Assembly: GCA_046759865.1 (NCBI GenBank)
Contig: JBHIDB010000061.1
Span: 1-6,770 of the forward strand
Direction: 5' to 3'
Length of the DNA: 6,770 bases
Source: JAJISK01 sp046759865
GTDB taxonomy: Archaea > Thermoplasmatota > Thermoplasmata > RBG-16-68-12 > JAJISG01
Position numbers and translations under genes: made by a program. Under the pieces are notes generated by a model. That model saw nothing but the letters and a program-made list of their open reading frames with translations, ran no database searches and had not been told where the DNA came from. Positions 1 to 5,816 of this stretch are shown here, one piece after another (within the stretch, counting starts at the first letter, position 1; each line of letters opens with the position of its first letter).

Positions 1-618
1 AAGTACCTGAGCTATGCGGCCTTCTTCACCCTGCTCGCGCTCGGCTTCCTCACCGGATTCTTCTCATGGATCATCCTCGCCTTCGTCGTCCTCTTCATCG
101 GACTCCGCCACCCTCCGCCCCTGAACGACATCACCCGTCTGGACGTGGGCCGCAAGCTCGCGGGAGTGGGCGTCCTGGCTCTTCTGGTGCTCTCCCTCCA
201 CTACTTGCCCCTGGCAACGATCGACGTGTCCCTGGAGGCGGAGTTCCGGGACCCCGCTGACCCTGTCGATGGAATCAGTCAGGCCAACGTGACGCTGTCC
301 AACCTCACCGCGGCCTACACCTTTGCCGTGTACAACACCGGGAACGTTCGCACCGACATCTTCTTGCACTTCGGAAGCTCCATTGAAAACCTCCAAGACT
401 GGGACATCTTCTTCGCGAGCGTCGACAACATGGAGATACGCGGGGACAACGCCACAGTCACCCTCGACGCGAAAGGTTCCGCCGTCGGCACGGTCCTGAT
501 TCGGGCACCGGACCCGCAGCCCACCCGTTTCTTGGACATCGTGGCGGAGCTCCGAGATGCGAGGACCGGCCAGCGGGCCGATTCACCCACGGTGCTAGCC
601 CTCACCATTCGCGGCTAG
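1..618 (+). CDS. Probable site-2 protease (peptidase M50 family), C-terminal part; 5' end outside window
   Basis: The reading frame is open from base 1 to the TAG at 616-618, giving 205 residues with no start needed inside the window. Residues 3-35 are strongly hydrophobic, enough for a membrane segment. They are followed by RHPPPLND (36-43), which I recognise from the cytoplasmic loop of archaeal M50 metalloproteases. Another hydrophobic segment follows (54-72). The remaining ~130 residues are polar and beta-rich and carry three N-x-T sequons (NVT, NLT, NAT), so they probably form an extracytoplasmic domain. The zinc-binding HExxH region would lie upstream, outside the window, so the protease assignment rests on the loop motif and topology. 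A GTG at 145 could be called as a start, but it would discard the first membrane segment and the RHPPP motif. The gene converges on the tRNA methyltransferase and the two stop codons overlap. Confidence 0.72.
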   Translation, partial: KYLSYAAFFTLLALGFLTGFFSWIILAFVVLFIGLRHPPPLNDITRLDVGRKLAGVGVLALLVLSLHYLPLATIDVSLEAEFRDPADPVDGISQANVTLSNLTAAYTFAVYNTGNVRTDIFLHFGSSIENLQDWDIFFASVDNMEIRGDNATVTLDAKGSAVGTVLIRAPDPQPTRFLDIVAELRDARTGQRADSPTVLALTIRG

Positions 619-1610
619 GGTCGCCTGAAGAGACAGAAGTACCGGTCCAGCGAGCGATGCATCCGAGCCTTGTGCCATTCCTGAAGGATGAAGTGCCGCC
701 GGGCTAGGTCGACGAACGCGGGCTCGGGGAGAACGATGGCAAGCCGCCCCCCGGGTCGTAGGATGTCTTTGAAAGCGGTGAGGGCACGCTCGAGGAGGAC
801 ATGCAGGTCTTCTCCCTGCGTCGTGGCCCCCCGTCCGTAGGGAGGATCCGTGGCGATGGCATCCGCCCGGCCGACCTCTTCGGCGACCTCCCCCACGTCG
901 GAGACATGGAGGGAAGCCTCCATCCCGAAGTGGTCTAGGTTCCGTCGGCATCCTTCGATCACATCTTCCCTCAGGTCTGCCCCGATGGGTTTGGCCCCGA
1001 CGAGAAAGGCCTCCATGAGGATGCCCCCCGTTCCGCAGAAGGGGTCGAGGAGGGTCTCCCCCGTAGTGACGCCCGTGAGATTGACAAGTGCCCTGGCAAA
1101 CCGAGGGTGGAGGACCACAGGGCGCTGGAAGGGCCGGTTCCGGGCAGCCCGGGCCTCAAAGTCGCTCCGATCCACCTGCACGGAAACCGCATAGAGGAAG
1201 GCCTTCCTGCCCTGGACCAACCGCAGATCGACACCGGGGTCGTCGAGGTCGACCCGGCCTGTGGCGGTGAGCGCACCGCCGAGCTCGGCTTCCAGACCAT
1301 GCGAGAATCCGTCGGGGCGATCGGCGACCCGAAATCGGAAGCTCTTGCCTTCCAAGTCGAGGGTGGGGAGCCGCGCCTCGATTTCCTCCAAGGATCCCCA
1401 CAGGAGGGCCTTTCCTGCCTGTCGACCGAAGGCGAGGCGTCCCATGAGCTGAGAGAGGTCGGCCTCGGATTGAAAGGCCAGAAATCGGGGCTCGTACCAG
1501 ACCTCCCGGGGCTCGTGGCCCATTCCCTCGAGGGTTGCCAGAACCTCCGAGATCGGGAGGTTGGGGTGCTCCCCCGAAACCTCCACGACGGAGATATCCT
1601 TCGCACCCAT
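615..1610 (-). CDS. trmG10: tRNA (guanine(10)-N2)-dimethyltransferase, Trm-G10 type
   Basis: This 331-residue protein matches the archaeal enzyme that methylates N2 of guanosine 10 in tRNA using S-adenosylmethionine. The N-terminal half (about 1-150) fits a ferredoxin-like plus THUMP RNA-binding module. The C-terminal half is a Rossmann methyltransferase, with the SAM-binding motif LLDPFCGTGG at 187-196, an acidic residue after the next strand (GADL, ~210-213), and the amino-methylating motif DPPYGRG at 255-261. The length is normal for the family. The start is the ATG at 1610, preceded by GAGGCG and a 5-nt spacer. The open frame continues upstream to about 2258, but that part is antisense to the acetyltransferase gene and has no family similarity. 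A TTTATA box about 50 nt upstream is a plausible promoter. The stop (615-617) overlaps the stop of the convergent protease gene. Confidence 0.92.
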   Translation of the reverse strand: MGAKDISVVEVSGEHPNLPISEVLATLEGMGHEPREVWYEPRFLAFQSEADLSQLMGRLAFGRQAGKALLWGSLEEIEARLPTLDLEGKSFRFRVADRPDGFSHGLEAELGGALTATGRVDLDDPGVDLRLVQGRKAFLYAVSVQVDRSDFEARAARNRPFQRPVVLHPRFARALVNLTGVTTGETLLDPFCGTGGILMEAFLVGAKPIGADLREDVIEGCRRNLDHFGMEASLHVSDVGEVAEEVGRADAIATDPPYGRGATTQGEDLHVLLERALTAFKDILRPGGRLAIVLPEPAFVDLARRHFILQEWHKARMHRSLDRYFCLFRRP

Positions 1611-1660
1611 CTCATCGCCTCTGCCGAACCCACTGTCCCGAGGAAGGGAACGGCTACGGC

Positions 1661-1667
1661 TATAAAG
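1661..1667 (-). promoter_or_regulatory. TATA-like box for the Trm-G10 gene
   Basis: Read on the minus strand the site is CTTTATA. It is centred about 54 nt upstream of the ATG at 1610. A start of transcription about 25 nt downstream would leave a ~25-nt leader containing the GAGGCG ribosome binding site. On the plus strand it reads TATAAAG and could also serve the acetyltransferase gene with a ~50-nt leader, so its direction is uncertain. Confidence 0.45.
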
Positions 1668-1739
1668 CGGGCAGTACCCCTGGTTCGTCGTATGAGACAC
1701 ACACCGAAAAGCCCTTAGGCCGCCCCGGTTCATGGGACG

Positions 1740-2234
1740 ATGGTCATGTCCTCGGCCGAGCGGGAGGGTACCTTCGAGGAATTCCCCGCCTTCGTGGTTC
1801 GCGACTTCCAGCCCGATGACGTGAGAGAGCTCAAGGCCCTGACCCACACCGCCTTGGGAGAGGACTACCCGCGCTCTCTCTTCCTCGACATCCACGGCTG
1901 GTGGCCGGACGGATTCATCGTGACGTCTTGGCAAGATGAGGTCATCGCCTTCGTGGCGGGGATTGTCTCGGCCCCAGGGAAGGCTCGTATCCTCATGCTG
2001 GCCGTGCGAGAGGACCTCCGGAGCCGTGGCATCGGAACCTCGCTGGTGGAGGAGTTCACCCGGCGCTGCCGGGCCCGCGGCTTGCGTTCCATCGAGCTGG
2101 AGGTTCGCAAGAGCAACCAACGGGCCATGGAGTTCTACAAGCGGCTCGGCTACACCGTTCGCTACCTTCTCCCCCGCTTCTACACGGACGGAGAGGACGG
2201 GTACAAGGTGTGGAAGGTGCTCTCCAAGAAGTGA
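1740..2234 (+). CDS. rimI: GNAT-family N-acetyltransferase, RimI/Ard1-like (protein N-terminal acetylation)
   Basis: The 164-residue product is a single GNAT domain, expected to move an acetyl group from acetyl-CoA to the N-terminal amino group of proteins. The acetyl-CoA loop is clear: R94-x-x-G97-x-G99 within VREDLRSRGIGT (89-100). Motif B follows as LEVRKSNQRAMEFYKRLGY (120-138), with the usual Asn126 and the Tyr133 that acts as general acid in many GNATs. The length suits RimI/archaeal Ard1 proteins, though the true substrate cannot be read from sequence. ATG 1740 and ATG 1746 are both possible starts and neither has a clear ribosome binding site. Initiation may be leaderless, with a weak A-rich and CTTAG element at about 1704-1717 lying roughly 25-30 nt upstream. 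A hairpin plus T6 terminator overlaps the stop codon. Confidence 0.87.
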   Translation: MVMSSAEREGTFEEFPAFVVRDFQPDDVRELKALTHTALGEDYPRSLFLDIHGWWPDGFIVTSWQDEVIAFVAGIVSAPGKARILMLAVREDLRSRGIGTSLVEEFTRRCRARGLRSIELEVRKSNQRAMEFYKRLGYTVRYLLPRFYTDGEDGYKVWKVLSKK

Positions 2235-2252
2235 GCCCTCCGGCTCTTTTTT
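2233..2252 (+). terminator. Intrinsic-type terminator after the acetyltransferase gene
   Basis: A perfect 5-bp stem GAGCC/GGCTC (2233-2237 and 2242-2246) with loop CTCC is followed at once by six T residues (2247-2252). It begins inside the TGA stop codon (2232-2234). The T-tract is also about 30 nt upstream of the next start codon, so it may double as the promoter's T-rich element. Confidence 0.65.
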
Positions 2253-2281
2253 AGGCACTCAGTCCCTTGCCACCGCATCCG

Positions 2282-2725
2282 ATGGAGGAAGTCACGGCCG
2301 AGGAGATGATGAGGCACGCGCCGGATGCCTCCCGCGAGATGGCCTCCCATCTCCGGGTCGGGGTATTAAGCCTCCCGGGCGTGGAGGAGGTTAGTTACGG
2401 AGACCCGACGGAGGGAGCCTATTTTGTCGCCTTTTCCATCGACGGGGATCCCGTCCTCCAGGCCCACATGGAGGATCCCCTCCGCGTGACCCTCGAGGTG
2501 CAGGAGACCGAAGCGCGAGCCCTGCTAGGCCGCCCGGATCTCGCCCGAACTGAGTTCCTCCAGGTGGGTAAGGAGGAGAGACAGCCTCTCGGAACACTCG
2601 TCGAATCGGCCACACAAGAGGCCGAAGGCGGTGTTTCGATCGATTTTGTCGTCGCCTCGCAAGAAGACCTACGGGCCGCGGTTCGGCTGGCCCACGCGAA
2701 GTACGATGCCCTCATGACCGGCTAA
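2282..2725 (+). CDS. Hypothetical protein, 147 residues
   Basis: I do not recognise a family. The product is acidic and soluble-looking, with no signal peptide, membrane segment or cysteine cluster. An N-terminal helix rich in Glu and Met precedes a region with alternating hydrophobic residues (GVEEVSYGDPTEGAYFVAFSIDG) that looks like beta strands. The C-terminal stretch SIDFVVASQEDLRAAVRLAHAKYDALM reads as a strand followed by a long helix. I chose ATG 2282, because an in-frame TTG at 2267 would add only five residues of non-conserved appearance. No ribosome binding site is visible; the T-tract at 2247-2252 is at a distance suited to a leaderless or near-leaderless transcript. The two third-position-rich flanking genes and the clean frame support coding. 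It ends 19 nt from the convergent ATPase gene, and both stop codons lie in an inverted repeat. Confidence 0.72.
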   Translation: MEEVTAEEMMRHAPDASREMASHLRVGVLSLPGVEEVSYGDPTEGAYFVAFSIDGDPVLQAHMEDPLRVTLEVQETEARALLGRPDLARTEFLQVGKEERQPLGTLVESATQEAEGGVSIDFVVASQEDLRAAVRLAHAKYDALMTG

Positions 2726-2751
2726 GGGCTCCGAGAAGTACCGCTTAGCCG
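2719..2751. repeat. Inverted repeat between two convergent genes (possible bidirectional terminator)
   Basis: An 8-bp perfect inverted repeat, CGGCTAAG at 2719-2726 and CTTAGCCG at 2744-2751, has a 17-nt spacer. Each arm contains the TAA stop of one gene, and each gene ends in Gly-stop (GGC TAA). The transcript from either side could form the same hairpin, but there is no T-tract after it. Confidence 0.5.
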
Positions 2752-4271
2752 ATGTACCGCTCGTCCTCGGACTCGTGGTAATTCCAGTAGTGGTAGGGGG
2801 AGGTCGCCCGCTGGGCCTGGGTGATGTCCCTGGACACGCCCCCTTCGTAGGACCCGTACCGCTCCTTGATCTGGTCTTCCGCCGTCCGGGCAATCTTGAC
2901 GGCCCGTTCGATATGGGAGGGCTCGATGCGATCGTCGCCCTCGTTCACCGCTAGGTCCCCGGCGGACCGGATGAGGCCGCCCATCTCCCGGAGCCGGAGG
3001 GTCAGGGAGCGACTCTTGCCTTCCTGGTCCTTGGCGCGCCTACCGGACTCCTTGATGATCGCCTCCACAGCCTCCTTGGTGGCGCGTGGGATCCGGCGGT
3101 CCATGGCGATCTCCTGGGCCACGAACTGGGCCATCTTCGCCCGGTTCACCTCGTCGTCTGGCATCGTCGTCTCCACCAGGACCTCGTAGCCCGATCCGAC
3201 GATCCGCGAGCGCAGCGGGGACATGACGTAGGGCAGGTCCTGGATGTTGCAAGCCGCGACGAAGATGAAGTCGCAGGGCACGGAGTCCACCCGTACGCTT
3301 GCCCCCGCGCTCTGCGGATTTCGGCCGCTGATGGGGAACCGCTTCTCCTGCATGGCCGTGAGGATGTGCCGCTGCAGAGGGCCGAGCTGCGGCAGCTCGT
3401 CGATGAATAGGACCCCCTCGTGAGACTCGTGAATCGCTCCCGCCACGACGCGGACGTAGGGCTCCGTCCCCAGTTGGGGGTGCCCGCCATAGGGGTCGTG
3501 CTTCACGTCGCCCAGGAGCTCGACCTCGCTGGCGCCGGTGGCCAGGATAAAGGGGTTACGCTCGAGGGGGACCAGGGCCTTGTGTGGGCTCTCCTTCTCA
3601 ATCTTCCGGCGCTTCTCCAGGGCCTTCTGATCGAGGACCTTGATCAGTTCCCCCGCCCGCTCGTACACCACGACCTCCTCCTTCCCGAACTGCTTCCGGG
3701 TCGTGGTCACGCGGTCCTTCCGGCTCATCTGCCCCAAGGTCACCTCCATGATCCCGCTAAGGAGGTCGCCGAAGGGGTTCCCCATGTTCTGCACGGCCGC
3801 CTTGGGCCGGGAACACTTGGGACAGACCGCGTCCGAGGGAGAGGAGTACTGGCCGCAGTGGACGCAACGATAGCCGAGGCGTTCCGCCACGCTGATGGGA
3901 GCCTCTTCGGGGTCGATGAGGTCGCCCTCGGCCCCCTTCAGGGCCGTCATCTCCCTGAGGGCCTCCTCCCGACCCTTTACCTCGACCAGGGGCCGCTCGG
4001 GGCTCTCCGGATTGTGGACGACCCGAATCTCTTCGTTCGGCGGGGGCAGGTGAAGCGCGAGGGCCTGGGCGATCATGGACTTGCCCGTTCCCGGCGGGCC
4101 GACGAGGAGAAGATGACGCCGCTGCTTTGCCGCGATGCGCGCGAGACCGACCGCCTCATCCTGGCCGATGACCCGGTTCAAGGGATCCGGGGGAATCAGC
4201 ACGTCCTCGGTGGTCTCCATCTCCTCCCAGGAGAAGCCCTTCTGGGCGTCTAGGATGCCCTTGGAGACGAT
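2745..4271 (-). CDS. LonB-like AAA+ ATPase with zinc ribbon, lacking the protease domain
   Basis: Residues are numbered from the ATG at 4220 (491 residues). The frame matches the ATPase part of archaeal LonB. It has TTEDVLIPPDPLNRVIGQDEAV (3-24), Walker A GPPGTGKS (41-48), Walker B VLFIDE (270-275), a sensor-1 Asn325 and arginine-finger candidates in SPLRSRI (334-340). A helical lid with a sensor-2 Arg (~409-411) follows. Between Walker A and B, where LonB carries two membrane helices, this protein has a zinc ribbon (C119, C122, C133, C136) and no hydrophobic segment. The Ser-Lys Lon protease domain is absent; the protein ends soon after the lid with a charged, Tyr-rich tail. It is therefore probably a soluble ATP-driven remodelling or chaperone-like protein. 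The conserved N-terminal frame continues upstream of 4220 (GILDAQKGFSWEE), so I place the start at ATC 4271, 17 codons upstream. A conventional call would be 4220. It lies 9 nt after dnaG. Confidence 0.82.
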   Translation of the reverse strand: MVSKGILDAQKGFSWEEMETTEDVLIPPDPLNRVIGQDEAVGLARIAAKQRRHLLLVGPPGTGKSMIAQALALHLPPPNEEIRVVHNPESPERPLVEVKGREEALREMTALKGAEGDLIDPEEAPISVAERLGYRCVHCGQYSSPSDAVCPKCSRPKAAVQNMGNPFGDLLSGIMEVTLGQMSRKDRVTTTRKQFGKEEVVVYERAGELIKVLDQKALEKRRKIEKESPHKALVPLERNPFILATGASEVELLGDVKHDPYGGHPQLGTEPYVRVVAGAIHESHEGVLFIDELPQLGPLQRHILTAMQEKRFPISGRNPQSAGASVRVDSVPCDFIFVAACNIQDLPYVMSPLRSRIVGSGYEVLVETTMPDDEVNRAKMAQFVAQEIAMDRRIPRATKEAVEAIIKESGRRAKDQEGKSRSLTLRLREMGGLIRSAGDLAVNEGDDRIEPSHIERAVKIARTAEDQIKERYGSYEGGVSRDITQAQRATSPYHYWNYHESEDERYIG

Positions 4272-4276
4272 GGGAG

Positions 4277-4282
4277 CACCTC
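4277..4282 (-). promoter_or_regulatory. Ribosome binding site GAGGTG that points to an ATC start
   Basis: GAGGTG overlaps the dnaG stop codon (TGA, 4281-4283). A 5-nt spacer separates it from ATC at 4269-4271. The dnaG start has the same GAGGTG and the same 5-nt spacer before ATG, and Trm-G10 has GAGGCG with a 5-nt spacer. The downstream ATG 4220 has GGAGG only 2 nt away, too close for normal use. Confidence 0.6.
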
Positions 4283-5537
4283 ACTTCACGGCCAGATCGT
4301 CCGCGGTGTACACCTGGACGCCTTCTGGTCGGTGTTCGATAGTGCCCTCTTTGACCCCTATAACCGTCTCCACGCCGTTATCGCTCGCGATATCGAGGAT
4401 GCGCTGCGTGATGATGCCGTCGAAGACGAGGACGTTTACCCCCTTCCCCTCCTTTTTCATGAGGTTCACCAAATCGCGGACCGGGACCTCCTTGGGCTTT
4501 GCCTTGCCGCCCTTGATGACCTGGGCCTTCGTGGTTCCGCGGAGGGTCTGGAGGATCTCCTGGTACTCCTGAAGCTCCTCTGCGACCTCCTTCTGGGGCT
4601 CCGGCGTGGGCTTCTCCCTAGGGGGAGCCCTTCGGACGGGGGCCGCTTTCTCCGGTCTGGCTCGCTTCCGACGCGGCCTCGCCTCCCTCGGCTCCTTGCT
4701 GGGTCCGAGGCCGAACATGTCCACGAACTGCTCCGCCGGCATCTTGTTTCGGAGGGCCTTCATGATCTGCTTCTGGGTCAGCTCCTCGACCTCACGGCCC
4801 CGGGGGGCCTTCGCGACGAAGTCGAGTTCGGCCACCTGCAGGAGCTCCTTGAGGATGAGATCGCCGCCCCGGTCGCCGTCGACGAAGGCCGTCACCACCT
4901 TCTCCTTGGACAGGTCCACCACGGCGGAGGGGATGTGCGTGCCCTCGGCAGCGATGGCGTTCTTGATGCCGCACTTGAGGAGGTTCAAGACGTCCGACCG
5001 TCCCTCGACCACGATGATGGCGTCTGTGTCTTCTACATTAGGCCCCGATGGGAGCTTGTCGGGGCCGTAGCTTACGATCTCCGCCACCTGGACCGCCTGA
5101 CGGACCTCCTCCTTCAGATCGATGCTCGTCGCCTTGGAGCCCTCCACCATCTCGGAAAGGATTTCCTTGGCCCGGTCGACGACCTGGGTGCGCTTCGTAA
5201 CGCGGACGTCGTCCACCCCTTCGACCGTCACGGTTGCCCGGCACGGGCCGATGCGGTCGATGGTCTCCAGGCCGGCGGCCAGGATGGAGGTCTCCACCTG
5301 GTCCAGGCTGGAGGGGATGAGGACGGAGCCGTCGGTTTTCCCTTTCTTGGAGAGGACCTCGACTTCGATGCGGCCGATGCGGCCGCTCTTCTGCAGGTCT
5401 CGGAGGTCTAGCTCCTCGCCGAGGAGCCCCTCCGTCTGGCCGAATACTGCGCCGATGACGTCGGGTTTCTCCACGACCCCCTCGGCTTCCAACTTTGCGC
5501 GAATCTGATACTTTGTCGTGTTAGGATCTACTGCCAT
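4281..5537 (-). CDS. dnaG: Archaeal DnaG primase-like protein (exosome-associated)
   Basis: The 418-residue product begins MAVDPNTTKYQIRAKLEAEG, followed by VEKPDVIGAVFGQTEGLLG, the typical archaeal DnaG N-terminus. A TOPRIM domain spans about 170-245, with the catalytic-type Glu178 in VVEGRSDV and the acidic DGDRGG motif at 220-225. In archaea this protein is known as a component of the RNA-degrading exosome and has also been reported to have primase activity; which role dominates here cannot be read from sequence. Residues ~278-320 form a Pro/Arg/Lys/Glu-rich, probably disordered linker. A C-terminal domain (~325-418) follows, with strands such as VNVLVFDGIITQRILDIA and VETVIGVKEG. The start is ATG 5537, preceded by GAGGTG with a 5-nt spacer. 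A TATA-like box at 5668-5679 implies a leader of about 110 nt. It heads an apparent two-gene operon with the LonB-like ATPase. Confidence 0.95.
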   Translation of the reverse strand: MAVDPNTTKYQIRAKLEAEGVVEKPDVIGAVFGQTEGLLGEELDLRDLQKSGRIGRIEVEVLSKKGKTDGSVLIPSSLDQVETSILAAGLETIDRIGPCRATVTVEGVDDVRVTKRTQVVDRAKEILSEMVEGSKATSIDLKEEVRQAVQVAEIVSYGPDKLPSGPNVEDTDAIIVVEGRSDVLNLLKCGIKNAIAAEGTHIPSAVVDLSKEKVVTAFVDGDRGGDLILKELLQVAELDFVAKAPRGREVEELTQKQIMKALRNKMPAEQFVDMFGLGPSKEPREARPRRKRARPEKAAPVRRAPPREKPTPEPQKEVAEELQEYQEILQTLRGTTKAQVIKGGKAKPKEVPVRDLVNLMKKEGKGVNVLVFDGIITQRILDIASDNGVETVIGVKEGTIEHRPEGVQVYTADDLAVK

Positions 5538-5588
5538 TCTGTCACCTCGTTGGCAGCATAACTCCTCTGAATACCTGGCTCCCGAGCT

Positions 5589-5604
5589 CGCCGAATCTAC
5601 GGCG
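5589..5604 (-). other. Small hairpin in the dnaG leader
   Basis: A perfect 5-bp inverted repeat, CGCCG/CGGCG, encloses a 6-nt loop about 50 nt upstream of the dnaG start, inside the predicted leader. It is short and GC-rich, so chance is quite possible. Confidence 0.3.
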
Positions 5605-5667
5605 GGGAAGGGGGATAGGGTGATATTGAGGGGTGATGCCCTGTGCAGAAATGACTCGGCTCGGGCG

Positions 5668-5679
5668 TATTTATATTTT
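5668..5679 (-). promoter_or_regulatory. TATA-like box of the dnaG operon
   Basis: On the minus strand the site reads AAAATATAAATA, an AT-rich island in GC-rich DNA. The leading A's could include a BRE-like purine stretch. A transcription start about 25 nt downstream (~5648) gives a ~110-nt dnaG leader. The plus strand (TATTTATATTTT) also resembles a TATA box, but no convincing plus-strand gene follows it. Confidence 0.55.
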
Positions 5680-5707
5680 CCGGAACGATGCGCGCGGGAG
5701 TAAATAG

Positions 5708-5743
5708 GAAAAAAAGGAAAGGGAGGCCTGATTCCTCAGGCCT
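5708..5743 (-). terminator. Hairpin plus T-tract terminator of the zinc-finger gene
   Basis: Read on the minus strand, a perfect 8-bp stem AGGCCTGA/TCAGGCCT with a 4-nt loop (5724-5743) is followed by a pyrimidine run containing T3 and then T7 (T7 at 5709-5715). It lies ~75 nt after the stop of the zinc-finger gene and just upstream of the dnaG TATA-like box, so it would insulate the two transcription units. Confidence 0.65.
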
Positions 5744-5753
5744 AGAGACCGTT

Positions 5754-5787
5754 GCCGACATCGTCAAATGCTGGACCGTCTGTCGGC
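5754..5787 (-). repeat. Inverted repeat in the 3' UTR of the zinc-finger gene
   Basis: Seven-bp perfect arms, GCCGACA (5754-5760) and TGTCGGC (5781-5787), flank a 20-nt loop between the stop codon at 5817 and the terminator hairpin. It could be a second 3'-end hairpin; no function is evident. Confidence 0.35.
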
Positions 5788-5816
5788 GTTTAGCCTCGGA
5801 AAATGGGCCGTGGAGA

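Noticed and set aside
615..618. TAG stops as possible pyrrolysine codons
   Set aside because: Both proteins end at normal family positions and the frames beyond run antisense into the neighbouring gene.
1611..2258. Upstream extension of the Trm-G10 frame to 547 residues
   Set aside because: The extra part is antisense to the clear GNAT gene, has no THUMP-methyltransferase similarity, and ATG 1610 has a good GAGGCG site with a 5-nt spacer.
3420..4253. 277-residue plus-strand open frame opposite the LonB-like ATPase
   Set aside because: It is antisense to Walker A, Walker B and zinc-ribbon coding sequence and shows no motif of its own.
4332..5411. 359-residue plus-strand open frame opposite dnaG
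   Set aside because: It is the antisense shadow of a high-GC conserved gene; the translation is Leu/Asp/Arg-rich with no family motif.
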